64,000 bases of DNA, from the NCBI GenBank assembly GCA_036571765.1, contig BROE01000022.1, positions 9,145,575 to 9,209,574 on the forward strand. The letters are read 5' to 3'. A model generated the notes under the pieces. It worked only from the letters and a program-made list of their open reading frames with translations, was not told the DNA's origin and did no database searches. This DNA is from Plecoglossus altivelis (Eukaryota > Chordata > Actinopteri > Osmeriformes > Plecoglossidae). Made by a program: the position numbers and the translations under genes. Positions 1 to 13,305 of the stretch are shown here, piece after piece; within the stretch, counting starts at the first letter, position 1; each line of letters starts with the position of its first letter.

Positions 1-3000
1 GATAACTTTTTCTCATTACTCTTCATCAGTTCACTAGCCATGAAAACATTATAGTTCATATGGATGGAGGGACAGATGTTTTCACTTGTCTAGAAAGACA
101 CTGTGGTCAGAGAACATGTTCTCCTCATGATACAACTGTATGGTATACCTACACTTTCAGATGACTGCTGTAATTACACAAATATGTTGTTTAGGGTAAG
201 TACAACATTAGTATGTTCATACATGCTAAGGTATGCTAATACTAAGGTAACACAAAATCAGTACTCTAATTAGATCACCCCAAAAAGATAGAGAGCATGT
301 TGCATGATTTGCAGTTTAGTGTCTCAGTTGAATGCCTTATGACTTGCCATTGTCCTCTCTACAACTCCAGCCATTGAACCTTTTATCATGTGACAACTGT
401 GTTATCCATAGCATATACTTCAAAAGACATCTACTTATAATTTAATTACCCTATTATGGTCAGTGACGATACATAAAAGGAGTGCCTTTACATTCACATT
501 TGAACATTATCAGATGTCCAACCTTCTGTTTGACTTGCTTGAATATTTTGATTATAATGCAACATTAGTAGATTTTTCATCAAGAAAAACCCCCCATGAC
601 AACCAACATTAATGTTGGTAGTTACTTTTGTAAATAGGATTTCCCACTCCAACACCAACATATTATTTTTCATGCGGTACCATAATGCACAACAGAAAAT
701 ATGTCCATATCCACTGACACTTGTATAAAAATCCATTACGGTAGTTATCTTAGAAATCCTATTAAGAGGAAAATCAAATCTAAATAACTAATTTAGGTCT
801 AATTATAACTGTCAGTCAAGACAATCAGCAAACATGCTGAAAAAGACAGCTATCGTTCCTCAAATTGCGCACCCTAAGCAGGATTTAGTGCTGCTGTACT
901 GTTGTGCGTGTAAATAGTTTTTTTTTTGTTGTTTCCCAAAACAGCCTAAAGCTAAATTTAATTCCTCTCTCTCAGACCATGGCTGTAACTTTTCACATTT
1001 CATCACGGTGAATTATTGATATTTCTTTTCAGGCCATTCCATCACTCTTACTGCTGGCTGTAACAGATTAAATCTGCTTGCCGGTAACTTCAACTCTTCG
1101 TACTGACAAAGTTGCAGCGTTGTGTTGATTTTTTTTTTTACCACACCTCATGGTGCGAGTCAGACCTTATCATCTGTTAATTCTCTCAAAATAACAAAAT
1201 ACGTCACTGCGCTGAAACTCAAACTGTCAAACTGTAATCTCTGGGTCTTTAAAATCTGGTTGCTCCTTTTTACTAGGATCTAGGAATGAGAATCTTGTCA
1301 AATATAATGCAACATTTTCCTAGATGTTCTGTGGTAATACAACATAGTGGTAACTGTTTTCATTAGTTTAAATGGCAGATGGGATCAATACCTAAATCAC
1401 AGAAGGCAGTGAGAAAGTATACTCAAAAACGAGAGACAAAATATAGCTTAAGGCTGCCACTTAGTACGCAGAAGGCTAGGGCCCACAGAGAACCAAAAGA
1501 ATCCAATTACTTTGGTTAACAAGCTGACCTTCACTCAAATAATGCTACGCTGTCCCTTAGCCTATTTTCCTGCTGGCCAGGAGAGCCCCCTGAGTCTCTG
1601 CAAAACCTCTAAATATATCGTGATTGCACTGAAAAGTAATGTCCGTTGAATGCCACTGTGCTCAGACGAATGCTGATGAAATGGACTGACAAAGTAGAGG
1701 GAATGGGAGTCTGAGATGTAATGTAATCCAAGCTACTAAAAGGATCTGGTGATTTGCAGCTAATCTACATTTGTATTTCAGAGGCTGAGTATTGGGATGA
1801 ATATTTAAAACAGCTGAGCATCTCAATTCTATTTTACCACTCCATGTCAAAATCACACACGTAGAAGACCGTTCGGATCCTGTCCGCCATGATGATCACC
1901 TTGTTTATGTAAGTTACCGTGATAAATCTCCACTAAATGGACCCCCCCCCCTCCCAAAAACAAAGTTGCGAAAACAGCCGTACTCACACATGTAAAGTAA
2001 TAAATAAATAAATGGTTATGTAGATAGTCTTACATGAATGGATTTGCAGGCAGAAGACTATGTGATGAGTGCTAAAGAAACTAAAGTGGATTCTCACTTC
2101 TGATAGATTTGCAGCAATGCCTACAAAACAATACCCCTGTGTACACCCATGATTAGCCAATGTGTCGTTCCAGAAGGAGTTGTATTAGCATAATTGCGTG
2201 ATTTACACCAATAGGAAAACATATCAGCCTTAACCGTCCCAGCCCTTGACTCGCCCCGCAGCACCATAGGAAGTTCTGCCAACAGCAGTCTCTGGATAAA
2301 CAACAAGGATTATTGAGCTTTTGAGGCTGATGAGGCACTGAAAACACAACAAATATCTTCCTTTAAAGACTATCCAAGATTCATGAGCACCAATGGATAT
2401 AACATTTGTAAGAGCTTAATTTTGCAAGACTGAGGCCTTTGTGGCTCTGTTGATTACAGTGCTACTGTAAGATACTGTATTGTAAACTTTCTATGGGCTT
2501 GAAGACATGCTAGGTTCATGTGCTCAGTTACAACAACAAGATTTCTTTAGCTGTTCTGTAAATTAGCATAGGTCTCTATTTGAGAATAAGTGGGAATATG
2601 CAGCATGTTTTAACTTTTAGAATTATGAAGAGACAAGGCATAATTTATATTGACACTTTATTCATCTAGCAGATGATTGTATCCAAACGGGCGCTGAAAT
2701 AGTGCACGAGGAACATTCAGATAGCAAAAGATAAAGGATTGGAAGTGCATAGGTCTACAACCTCCTAGGTATTCATGTGATTAGAGTTTAGCAACAGTCT
2801 GCATTATTTACCAGCCACATCAAAAACTCACATCATCTCTGCTACCAGTAACAAATCTACAGTACTGTCAACAAAGCTTAAAAGCTTCATAGCTTGGCAA
2901 GTTTATTGTATGGAAAACTTGAAAGCTCAGTTGAAGAGCTTTGACAGGATTAATCTTTAGGCAGCATTTTGTTTCACAAAGTCAGAACTAAAATGTCTCA

Positions 3001-3712
3001 TCTTCTCTCCTCCTCACCTTCTACTCATCACATTCTGACAGGGCACCCAAACTATTCTAAAAGTAACGTCCCAGTAACTTTTGGAACAAACTATACTTTT
3101 GGTAAATGGAAAGGTATGTGACAAAAATGTCAAGAGGCCAATCACTGGATCCATCACTTCTTATCGGATATTTGTTTGTTGGTGATCGGGTACAATCTCA
3201 AGCAACAGTTCCTCTCTGTTTCATTTACATAATGTGTATTCGCTGTTCATCCTTTTCACTGGTTATTAACTTCTTCGATGTCATGAAAAATTCTGGAAAA
3301 TCTCTGTCGATAAAGACCTATCATGAGAGATGGAAAAAAGCTCTCCTTGTACACACAGCATGCACCACTACACCGGCAAATCATTTCCGTATTTGGGTTT
3401 TTCAGTTATTTTGTGCACTATGATATTCCAGTCAGACAGCACATCATATGTATAAGTGAAAGAATGATGGGTGGCGAAGCAATCGAAGCCCTAAAATGCC
3501 AATTGAATAGCAGGATTAGGACAGGACTACTGAGACCAGGTCTCCAAGGTTTGTATGACAAAATGGTTTACAGGTCAGGATCTGATGTGTCTGTTATATT
3601 TGTTGTGAAAAAAATCTACAAAATTCACTCCAATAGTATCTAAGCTTTGTTTTACCATTTGTCAGCTTCTCGTGGATATGGTTATGCTATTATTGTCCTC
3701 ATGTTCCTACAC
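1..3712. other. Gene-free stretch, 5' end of window
   Basis: No open frame above about 106 codons and no recognisable exon. It holds a C10 run at 1942-1951, a short (TAAA)n tract at 1998-2013, and a perfect 14-base palindrome at 110-123. The core of that palindrome (GAACATGTTC) fits a p53 half-site and two abutting steroid-receptor half-sites, but about four 14-base palindromes are expected by chance in 64 kb. Nothing else stands out. Confidence 0.6.
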
Positions 3713-3923
3713 CCTGTATATCTGTACCCAGCTGTTGTTGGCTGTCTTCACTAATGCTCAGATACGTACCTTGGTTTTCCAAGACGGCAGATGGGAGACA
3801 CATTCCCCGGCCGTACGGGAACCATCAGTGGGAGAGCAGGAGATGCCAGGGAGCAGACAGCCATCAGGATCCAGTGGTGCATCCTAAATAACCTCCCTGT
3901 CAGCAAGGAGGACAGCAGGACAG
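3713..3923 (-). repeat. Duplicated element, copy A (inverted relative to copy B)
   Basis: This 211-base block matches the reverse complement of 34364-34575 with about nine substitutions and one single-base gap (roughly 95% identity by hand alignment). The match is strongest over 3725-3923, weakens over the outer 12 bases, and stops sharply outside. I see no terminal inverted repeats, poly-A tail or pol III boxes, so no transposon class is assigned. On the minus strand it contains an exon-shaped unit, listed separately. It could be a segmental duplication of an exon with flanking intron, or two copies of an interspersed repeat that I do not recognise. Confidence 0.9.
3770..3896 (-). pseudogene. 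Exon-like unit in copy A, one-base deletion
   Basis: On the minus strand a pyrimidine-rich tract runs into an AG acceptor at 3898-3897. A 127-base body follows, then a donor reading AAG/GTACGTAT with GT at 3769-3768. One frame stays open throughout, but a single-base deletion relative to copy B makes the unit 127 rather than 128 bases. The last dozen or so codons and the exit phase therefore differ. I do not recognise the peptide. The unit may be a decayed copy of the unit in B, a non-coding RNA exon, or splice-like sequence carried by a repeat. Nothing in the window shows that it is expressed. Confidence 0.25.
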
Positions 3924-4819
3924 CAGAGTTGTCTGTCTGAGGCGGCTATCAGTTTCTCCAGGAACTGGCAACACAATATCCTTCCTGTCAGGATGCCGTT
4001 ATTTAGAAAAGCTATTGAAAAGGGTTTGCTCTCTCTGAATGCTTTGGTGAATTGTATCTCTTAATTTCCCCAAACTACATTGTTTGATTCATAGTTGTGT
4101 CAGCAGGGCCTGCAGCCATGTCCATTATGGCTCTGCAGCTCATTCAAAATCCCTCAAACAATTGCTGATATCCAAATCACAATAGACTGCAAAGCTTACA
4201 AATCTTAATCAAGTACAAAGCTATGACATTTGTGAGAATACCAGCTATATTGCTCTGTTGTTCGTTTGTGTTTGCTTTGGTTCAGATAAGGATTTGATGG
4301 TCATTTGAATTTCTTTTCTTTTGAGGCTTTTTACAAACCATAATTTACCACATACATGAAAACACAAATCTAGACACAGTTCATGTTCGTTTACCTGGCA
4401 GAATATTTACTGAAACAGATGGCATGTGGTTAGATGAGGCTTCCAAAAGCTGTGTGTTTTGTTCAGGCTATAAAGCTTGCATGTTGAAGAGAATCAGTGA
4501 AAAGGGCCTTTCTCTCGCTCTCTCATCAGCATGGTGCCAAGGGAGGCAACACCAATGGAGAGTTATGTGAGGAAGCTGGGGAGTAAATCTCTCAGACCTA
4601 CTCTCTTCCGGACCTGGCCATTCATTTCCATCACAGAGGGAAATGTGTGTGAGTGGTGGTGTATGTGTGTACCCAGCTAGAATCTGTGAAGTGAGGAATG
4701 AGACAATTTGCTTGGAGGAAGAAGAATAAAGTCCCATTATATATCACCAGCTGATAGAGATACGACACATGCTGGGCTCTTATAATCTAAAGTGTCATGA
4801 GCTGGGAGGCATGGCAAAT

Positions 4820-4834
4820 GGGGGGGGGGGGGGG
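4820..4834. repeat. G15 homopolymer
   Basis: Fifteen consecutive G residues. This is the longest G run in the window, length-unstable and prone to sequencing error, so the true length may differ. Confidence 0.9.
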
Positions 4835-6059
4835 CGTCCTCACTTGAAGACAGCTGTGATTGAGGGACTTGCTTTGTGTAGACACAGGTTACTTTCTGTG
4901 GTTTCTTTTGGGGGGTTGGGATGTAAATCACCTCAACCTCATACTGTATGCATTACAGTATACAACTGAAGGTCAATCAATAAAGTCACATTGAAGAGTG
5001 CAGTATATAGTTAGTCAATATGTATGGTGAGGAGACAAGGTGATGCTGTCAACGTTGGCTTGTTGTAAGAAGAAAGACAGCAAGATGAATGACACAGCTG
5101 TCTCTTTTAATAGGATAATGGTCAGTCAAGCCTTAGGCGAGTCATCAGATTCGTCAAGGAGGTACATGCAGCTTACTGGGAATGCCCATGTCCTTGAGTG
5201 CATCCATGTTTGTTTGTGTGTCTGCATATCCTGTTCCATCAATCACGAGATGGATGTGGAAGTGTATCATGTGATGAGTTAACGTTCCATTCTGATGCAG
5301 ACACATAACAATATTGTAGGTGGTGTAGCTGCAAAAGAAACATTTTGAGATTAGTGATGCAGCAGCAAAGCCAAGTAAAATACATTTTTGCCTACTACTG
5401 TTTGTAAGATTACCCGTGATCCCAATTCTGACCATGCAACCCCAATGCTTTTGAAAATGACCATCAAAATGAACATGAGTTATTTACCACACCACATGCC
5501 GTTACCCACCCATGCAAGACATTTTGGACAAAGAGCATCAAGACCACCGTATCATAGCAACCATTGTAATTATCAGTCTCATCACGTTTCAATGGCTGTT
5601 TTCAAAGCCTTGAAAACACTGAGTAGTCACTTTTGTACTTTTCTCTCTTCTTCTCTTCCCCTGGGGGCCTCTTTTAGCGATGCTGGCTTCAGAGGAAACG
5701 GTCAAGAAGCTCTCTAACAGAATGTCTTAGTTCATTTAATGTGTAGAAGCTACTGTTGGTATCATGCGAGGGAGAGAGGACCACCAGATGGAAGATATAC
5801 ATGCCTAGTCTAAGATGAAACCAGACAGATATGGTCTAAAAAGGCCTGGCACACTCACCTTACCCATCAGCTTCCTTTGAACGCAAAAGTGTTGTCCCAT
5901 GTTACATCATTGAGCAATACATGTTGAATACTGCAAAAGCACTGAGTGGTATGTACTGTAGTACCAGGAAATAGTCTGAGTCAGTGTCAGCCACCATAGC
6001 ACACTATGTCTGGTAAGTGAAAGCAAAGAACCTCTTGGAACTGTGAAATACACACAATT

Positions 6060-6109
6060 TTCTGTCTCTCTCTCTTTCTCTTTCGCTCTCTCTTGCTCTC
6101 TCTCTCTGT
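6060..6109. repeat. Imperfect (CT)n tract
   Basis: About 50 bases of CT/TCTT repeats broken by single TTT, CG and TTG interruptions; pure polypyrimidine on the plus strand apart from a few G residues. Confidence 0.85.
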
Positions 6110-7534
6110 ACAATCCACAGTATTAGTTAGAAATAGACAGCACATTTAAGTAGCCTCATCAGTCTCCCCAATGGGAATCCATCTTCTTTTCACTTTTTTG
6201 AGCGTGCTGCGTCTTATGCTTTGCCGCGTCTTATGTGCCGCGTCTTATGTGACTGGGGACCATTCATCATTCATTTTAATTAAGCATACCTCTTTGGCTG
6301 AGCAGTGGCAGCTGCAAGAGCAGGAGACAGGAGTGGGAAATAAATTGTCATGAGAGAAAGGGGAGAGACCTGGCCAGTGGTGACCGGAGAGACGGAGGGT
6401 GGAAGGAAAGGTGGGGCAGATACTCTGGCGCCTGGCAGGTCTGCCAGACAGGCTGGACCCCTGGTAATAAGCAACATGCCCCCCTTCCCCCCTCTTCACT
6501 GGGCTGACAGTCTGGTTTTAGTCCATTACTTTAACAACATGAGTTCCTCTTCCATCCTCCTCGAGTCAGATGGAGGTTGTATGTCAAAAGGACCCTGGCT
6601 GGAGGCAAGGGTGGGGGGTTTCAAGATGGGGTGGGATTTACTTCAATGAAACCACTGGGAACACCACGATCACTCTGCTGACAGGTAGTTTAAAGAAAAT
6701 CTGGACATGAATCTGTCTTGATTGTGGGATGTGTATTTATTCTCATCTCTGTCCCAGTTTTTGACATCCAAGTGGGCAAGGTCGAGAGTGAATGAACTGT
6801 AAACCACCTCTGTGTTACTGAAAGAAAAACACTGTTCCATTTGCAAACACAGATGCTGTATGTGCAACTGTGTTGAGCGAGCATGCCTTTCTCCTGGGTA
6901 CTAACACTCCACTGTGAAGTGCTTTCCCCAAGTAAGTGTTCAGCAGAGGTCTTATTTGACCATGTGTTTTCTCTATAAGTGCTTTGTTTCTGTCTCATGG
7001 GACTGTACCCCTGAACTGGGCAGCATAGTCTAACTCTGAAAAAGTGTGATTCATGACATCCCAACCTCAGTTAAACCTTGCGTACAATATCTACAGTAGT
7101 GTATATTGTAGGGGTACACACACGATGCAGCTAGACATTTAATCAAAGAAAATGGAGTGTGCTTTGGCTGTGTTATAAGCAACTTAATCATTGTACGTAG
7201 ATTGCAGACCTGTTATCCAAATGTAATCGTTCACAGTTAACTCTGTATCATGGGGAGAAAACAAAACAAAACGTATGTACCTCATGTTACATGTTTTGCT
7301 GACTCAGGTAAATTTTTTGCATCGTGAGGTTAGCCATGAAAACAAAAAGTGTGGAATCAGTGTGGTTTTCCTGTTGTTGGAATTCCAGTCACGGAATCAA
7401 AACAGTAACAAACAAAAAATAGTCAATTCACAGCTGCTGTGAGGGCAATGGGTTGTCACAGCATACAGGAACAACTGCAGTGGGGCGAAACAAAAGGATA
7501 CCCAAGAAAGGGAGAACCCCTGCAGTATTGATAA

Positions 7535-7770
7535 TTAGAATGGACCCAAGAGTGCTTGAACCACCGTCACGCTACCAAATGAATGATGACCGTAATTACC
7601 CTCTCCGAAAATAAACAAAGCCAACACATATGGATTCACAATCCTCGAAGGCTGTCTAGAAGGTTCCTCGAAGCTGTAGGAACTCACGGCGAAATGGACA
7701 TGCTTGAGTTCACCTGTGACCTGAGATGAAGGAACGTCGACCTCAACACGTCGCAATGGTGCGTTGGTGT
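7535..7770 (-). other. CpG-retaining patch with open minus-strand frame
   Basis: Thirteen CpG dinucleotides fall in the 200 bases 7564-7763, close to the number expected from base composition, whereas the surrounding DNA is strongly CpG-depleted. A minus-strand frame of about 73 codons is open across the patch and begins at TTG rather than ATG. Within it an acceptor-like pyrimidine/CAG site and a donor-like GAGAGG/GTAATT site could bound an exon of about 120 bases. I do not recognise the peptide. It may be a real small exon, a recently inserted sequence, or an unmethylated regulatory element; the CpG content is the observation, the rest is inference. Confidence 0.25.
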
Positions 7771-8009
7771 AAAACTCAGTTTAACAGAGGTACAGTTCAC
7801 TGTAGCATTGCATTGTGTTCAGGTCAGTGCTGACTTGGTCAAATAAAAAATAGATGAACAAGGCAGCAGCAATGAAAGGAGATCTTGGCTACACCAACCA
7901 CCTGTGTTACTTCAATGCCTAACAGCACAACAACATGCTGGTCTGTCGGCACAGCTGAATTTATGCATTGGCTGGAGCTCAAGTAATTTCCATAAAAACG
8001 AGAGGTAGA

Positions 8010-8600
8010 TAATCCTCTTTATTCATTCATGACTCTGGAATATGAGATCCGTTTTCTTCCAAACAGACCCAAATTGAGATTATGCTGTCCATAAATTGAA
8101 TTACACACAACAGCACCTCTTCTGTGTCTCTCCTCTCATCTGGCCATTATGTTCCCTTCTTTCATGCAGACCGGATAATAATCACATGGCTCGCTGCAGG
8201 TGCGCCGCAGGTCCTTATCAAATTTGCTCACTTCTCCACCGGTCTGACATCAGGCTGTGCTGATTTCACCATGATCCCTGTAGTCTTGTGCATTACTGTG
8301 TTTGAGCCACCGAGATCAGTGTAATGAATCTGTTTTCATGAATATTCTTGAGCCATTCAAATGGAGAAAAGACGCAGAATTCATTAGAGTGATTGAATAG
8401 TATTAGGAAATGACCTTTTCCATTGACACGCATTCATTCGTTATCAGGCTAAGGTGTAATTGTCTACTGTTCTGCATCTGGGATGGTCTTAATGTGACAA
8501 ATATATAATCTGCTCCTACGGGGGAGTTGTGTGCCAGAGTGTGAAATTAATACTGCTCTGTTCTCGTGAGTGAAATAAATAAAGTCCAGAAACGGAGGAG
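8010..8600. promoter_or_regulatory. Candidate conserved non-coding island
   Basis: About 600 bases free of simple repeats, with balanced composition and clustered homeodomain-type cores: TTATTCATTCATGAC near the start, TTATCAAATTTGC near the middle, and GAAATTAATACTGC near the end. This texture is typical of vertebrate developmental enhancers. The call is inferred from texture alone; a fish-wide alignment is needed to show constraint. Confidence 0.25.
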
Positions 8601-11600
8601 TTAGAACCCCACTTCATGCTCACTACACAAACACACGAAAAAGGTTCTTAAGATGTAGAGAATTGATGATATTTGCGGTTATAAACACACATGTAACTGC
8701 GCACACGTGATAGATATTTAACCATAATTGCACCATCTTGCTGAAATAGGTGAAGAGGGCTTGACTCTCTGAAAGGTTGATTTATTACGGTGTTAAATGT
8801 TACGGGAAGGGAGTAAAATTTTAGACAAAAGGTGGATTTGATTAGCATGGGTCTTGAATAGGGCATCATGAATTCCTGTATGGTAAAGGTCTGATTAAAA
8901 CGAATAATTTTCAAGTTATAATTCATAGATGCATTATAGATGCAATGCCACAGCTCTGCATGGGTAATTTAAATGCCTTTTTTGTTTGCCACTATATTAT
9001 TTGATCAGAGCTGAGAATTTAAAGAAGCCACAAAAAAACCCTTTGATAGTTTCTTTGCATTATTTATATTGCTTTACACATTGCGATAAAGGCTTCCAAA
9101 GATGCCTGGTAGCACGAGGAAAATAATGTAGTGGCAGAAGAAGATGATTCTTGGTTTTCCTGACAATCAGATTAAGAGCAGTGTGTCCTCCTTGTCCTAT
9201 ACCCTGTCCTGGCAATGCTGTGTCATAGTAGAGCCACACCACTTTCTGAAGGAGAGCTGGAAACAGCAGAACCACACCTCTTTCTGAAAGAGAGCTGAAA
9301 ACGAGGCAACCTCTCGAACACCCTGGTGTTTAGAGTCCCATCAACCCTCCTCCAGCACCCTTCTGTTTTCCTTCTAGCGCAACACACCCTCCTTTCAGAA
9401 CACCTGTATTCACTTTGATCTTCAAAGTGTTCGCTATACAGGGCAAGCAATGGCATCATTCACTGTACCTGTGTTTGTATATCCATAATCCATTAAGCGA
9501 TGATTCGTATTTATTGTTTTTGTCAGGTAAACAACAGGCACAGAACCATGCCCTAGTTCTGATGGGCTCCACGTTTTCCTCTGTTGGTGTACATTTTGTC
9601 CACGCTTTGAATACTGATGTCGTGCCATTTTTTTCTTCCCTCTTTGAACTTCCAGTGCATTCATTTGCATGAAAATGAACTTGCAAATTAATTCTTAATT
9701 TCTATTGTGGCATTCCACGAATGCTATGTTTGTTCAAAATAATTTGATGCAGAACAATTTCAGGTTGTCCAGTAAATTTTAATGGGTCCCTTTTTGTTTT
9801 TGAATTGTATTGAAATTAATCCCCCTGTTGAATTAGCTTTGCATCTGAATTATTTACAGCCTTATCAGAATATCCTAGATTGGGTTTACTGTAAACCATT
9901 GTAGTCTGTTACAAAAAAGGATTCTATTAGAGTAGAAAAGCATTGTTTCAGCTGCACTCACCAAGGTCAGAGCCCAACATATGGTGCTTAGGAAGTCACA
10001 AATTGATGTGGAATTCAAATTGTTCCCCTGCATTTTAATTGACTGTAACTTGTTTTCCAAAGGACATAATGAGGGGACCTTTTGATTTGAAAGTTGATAG
10101 ATGAATACTTATTTTAAAAGCACACGTAAACATACTCTACATATTTTTGCTAAAATTAATATGAGCCTCTGTAATCGCCCATTGTTTCAGTATTAATGTA
10201 ATGAGTATGATCTTCATAAAGTTCATAGTACTGCAAGGTGCAAATAAAAATGAATGCTATCGTAAACTATAGCAGGTAAACAGGTCCGTGATCCATTTCG
10301 TCCTTGCACGTGTTTGGCCCATGACTGGCAGGTGAGGGGACGTCTAACCAAGGCTGGTGGAGAGGCATGAACATTGCACTCTAGAAACAGCATGCTGGTC
10401 TGCAGCCACAGAACATTGTGTTCTGTGAGTGTCAACCAGCACATCAAAAAAACAACAGCAACAACAACAGGGTACATCACTCTCTGCAAGAGAAGCTCCT
10501 CATTAGGGACAGACTTGATCCTACCATTGTTTGCAGGGTTGGTGCTACTGAGACAAAAACACGCATTAGCGAGCTTCGTCTTGTTCACATGATTCACCAC
10601 AAGACTGAACCTTATTTGTGCCACGCACAATTGATATTCACAGAGATTGCTTGGCTTCGCGTATGAATCAACATCTGAATTGACGTCGTTGTCAAGGAGT
10701 CTTGATTGAAGCATCCCATTTGGTGTTTGCCTAATCAAAATCCACAATACCTTTAAGCCCTTTTTCAACCAGGCTCACATGAGACGGTGTAGCCGGTTAG
10801 ACTGGCATGGTCTCTCTCCCTTTGCCAGGGCCATGGGTATCACAAGTGTCAGTTCCCTCTTCTGTGCCCATTTTGGTGGCTCTGAGCCCCTATCTGTCTG
10901 CAGCACGGCGTGGAGGCTCTTCCCCAGCGCTGGAGCTGGAGACCTGGGGTGCTGCTCCAGTGAGCAGCTGGCTCCTTCTGTGAAATGGATCTTTTCTTTC
11001 ACTAATGCTTCTCAGTAAAACGTGTTTGCCAATACGAGCTGTTTTTTAACCGCTCTTTTCCCTGCGTCCAGCATGGCAGGCAAGGGCCAAATTGATATGC
11101 AGTTATGATATCATGGACAAATTGCGTTTTCTATCCCCTGGATGTACAACTGTGGAGAATATACCTTTTTCACCCAATGACGTATCACATTCCTTATGAA
11201 AGTATTATGGATTGATAACTTAGTTTTAAAGGTTCACTATTTCAATATTACTTATTGAATATGCATCTGATAGTCACAATCTTTTTGAATTATTCAGAGA
11301 CGAAAACTACACACACAGCATTGAACACAACTCTGACCTTTTCATTAAATCAACATAGATCAGATGACAGGAATGAAATGAGATTTCCCTGCCTTGAACC
11401 CGTGGTTGTTGCTGTGGCTCGTGCCCTGAAACACTTGCTTTAACCACATATTGAAAAACATGGGAGCCCCTCATTGTGTCTCTGTGGCAGCTATCATCAT
11501 TCCTCTGCTTTTCCCAGAGTGAGCTGCCAAGTCATATACAAGCTCACTGTCAGAGGTGACCACTGAACAAAGAAACTAGAAGGGTTAGGATTGTATACTG

Positions 11601-12613
11601 ACAGGTCCACAGTTTGGTAACAACTTAGGCACTTTTGAACGGTAATGAAAAACCGATTGCTATGTGAAGTCACAAAATAATTTACAAAATACTTGGAACT
11701 AAAATGAAATGTGTCTCTGCAATTCAGTATGCTAACCACTGAAGTTACACAAGAAAGAAAACAGAGTTATAGTCTCATCAGAATGATTGAGCAGGGCTAA
11801 GTCCAGCAGCACAGTCAAAAAATGAGGCAGAGACAGCCTGCTAGCAGGTCTAGTGCAGCACAGTATCCAATGAATAACACATCTTTCATTACCTTGTTCA
11901 CCCTATGACAGGAACAGCAGACAGGACTCAAGTGAAACACTCGGTCTACCGTTCAGATCCGTTGAAACTGTCTCCTATCAGCATCAACTCTGAACCTTGT
12001 GTTCCCTACTGTGCCGTAGAGGATACAGAGGGACTGTAGTTACAGCAGACCCCGCTGCTCACTGCAGGGAACCATGCTGTACGCTTAATAATGCAACTAT
12101 AATCCAATCCAATCCATCCAAAGCACAATTGGTGTTTTACCGAAACATTATTTAGATGGGAATGGGGTTCAATTGTACTGTGGTGCGGAACACTGTTCCC
12201 GCAAAATGTACCAGAAACCCACTTATGAAATAAGTCGACCTAAGTGTTATGCTATTAAAAAAGCATCAGTCCTAATTAGATGAGAACGTAAAGTCTTTAG
12301 ATGAGTCGATAACAGGGGGCTGCCTAATGTGATCTCGAGCTGATTGAAATGCATTTACTGCAAAGTCCTAGTGACCGCTCAACTGGGATTGTGGCCACAA
12401 CATTGGACACATCAGCATTAAATTGGAGAACCTTTTACAAAAGAGCTGACCTGTGGAAAAAGGTCATTTATGTTTCTTTTTTTAAACAATCATGGTGGCA
12501 TAGAGGTGGAGGGATAACAGTGACAGCACAAAGTAAGAGCATATAATAAATCCTACTTACTAGAGTTTTAGTCTAAGTGACTCATTCTTGGAAAAACAAA
12601 AATTCATATCTCA

Positions 12614-12651
12614 AGCATCATAGAACATGGTTCACCATGTTCTGTGATGCT
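12614..12651. other. Near-perfect 17-bp hairpin, 4-base loop
   Basis: The arms 12614-12630 and 12635-12651 are reverse complements at 16 of 17 positions, and the one exception would be a U-G pair in a plus-strand RNA. The loop is TTCA. Chance occurrence in 64 kb is well under 1%. The stem is shorter than a typical precursor microRNA (about 22-30 bp) and pairing does not extend beyond the arms, so a microRNA is unlikely. It may be a cruciform-forming site, a short foldback element or an RNA structural motif. Confidence 0.75.
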
Positions 12652-13272
12652 ATGCAAGCTATGCAATCCTTCATTTTCAGATGCGAAATTTGGATAGTGT
12701 GTTTTCCAGAGAATATACTGTACGGCAAGGCATGCAAACGCGAAACGATTATAGTTACGATGGAATCAGTTCAAAGCACTTAGCACAGTAAGTCGGTAAA
12801 CGTGTATAATAGTGATATTGAGTGTATCTATTTACACAAAGAAGAATCAGCATGTTGAAAGCTACCTATATGTTCTATAGGAACTGCAGCATCACACATT
12901 CTGTAACTCTTTGACATTTTCTCACAAACCCACTTTCTTTTGGTCAGAGACAAACCTCTCTCAGAATAGTATAAAAGGTTTTAGTCTCTGCAAGAGTTAT
13001 GGCACATTTACAAAATACTTCCTAGATCATGATAGAAGGGGACTTTGAGGTAAAGTTGACATTTGAGATGAAGCATTGCTCAACACGCAGCATATTTCTT
13101 TGAGAGGAAATGGACACTTATATTGAGATGCATTTGACTGTTTTATCAGTTTGTCCAGTGAGGCATAGCAGCACTTAGACAATTGTTTCAAGAATGACTG
13201 TCTCCTCTAAATGTACACTTTCTGTAAAACTTACTGTGAGACTACCAGGTAATGTATTTTAAGTGTGTCCAT

Positions 13273-13305
13273 GAGAGAGAGAAAAAGAGAAAAGAGAGAG
13301 AGAGG
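13273..13305. repeat. Imperfect (GA)n tract
   Basis: Thirty-three bases of GA repeats interrupted by A-runs. Confidence 0.85.

Larger units (their letters stand above)
3924..8009. other. Gene-free stretch with simple-sequence tracts
   Basis: No supported gene. It contains a G15 run (4820-4834), a short local triplication of a GCGTCTTATG-type unit (6206-6250), a CT-rich tract (6060-6109), a GC-rich but CpG-poor segment around 6360-6640, and the CpG-retaining patch at 7564-7763. The last two kinds of DNA differ from the AT-rich background, but neither carries a recognisable gene. Confidence 0.6.

Noticed and set aside
110..123. 14-base palindrome GAGAACATGTTCTC as a steroid-receptor or p53 site
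   Set aside because: Half-site spacing is wrong for a steroid-receptor element, only one p53 half-site is present, and several such palindromes are expected by chance.
5780..5800. CTCF-like site (ACCACCAGATGG)
   Set aside because: Matches only part of the core and lacks the flanking positions; weak by eye and common by chance.
10223..10768. Longest open frame, 181 codons, minus strand, with a hydrophobic run
   Set aside because: It crosses a simple (CAA)n tract, has no recognisable domain, and a frame of this length is only mildly unusual in 64 kb over six frames.
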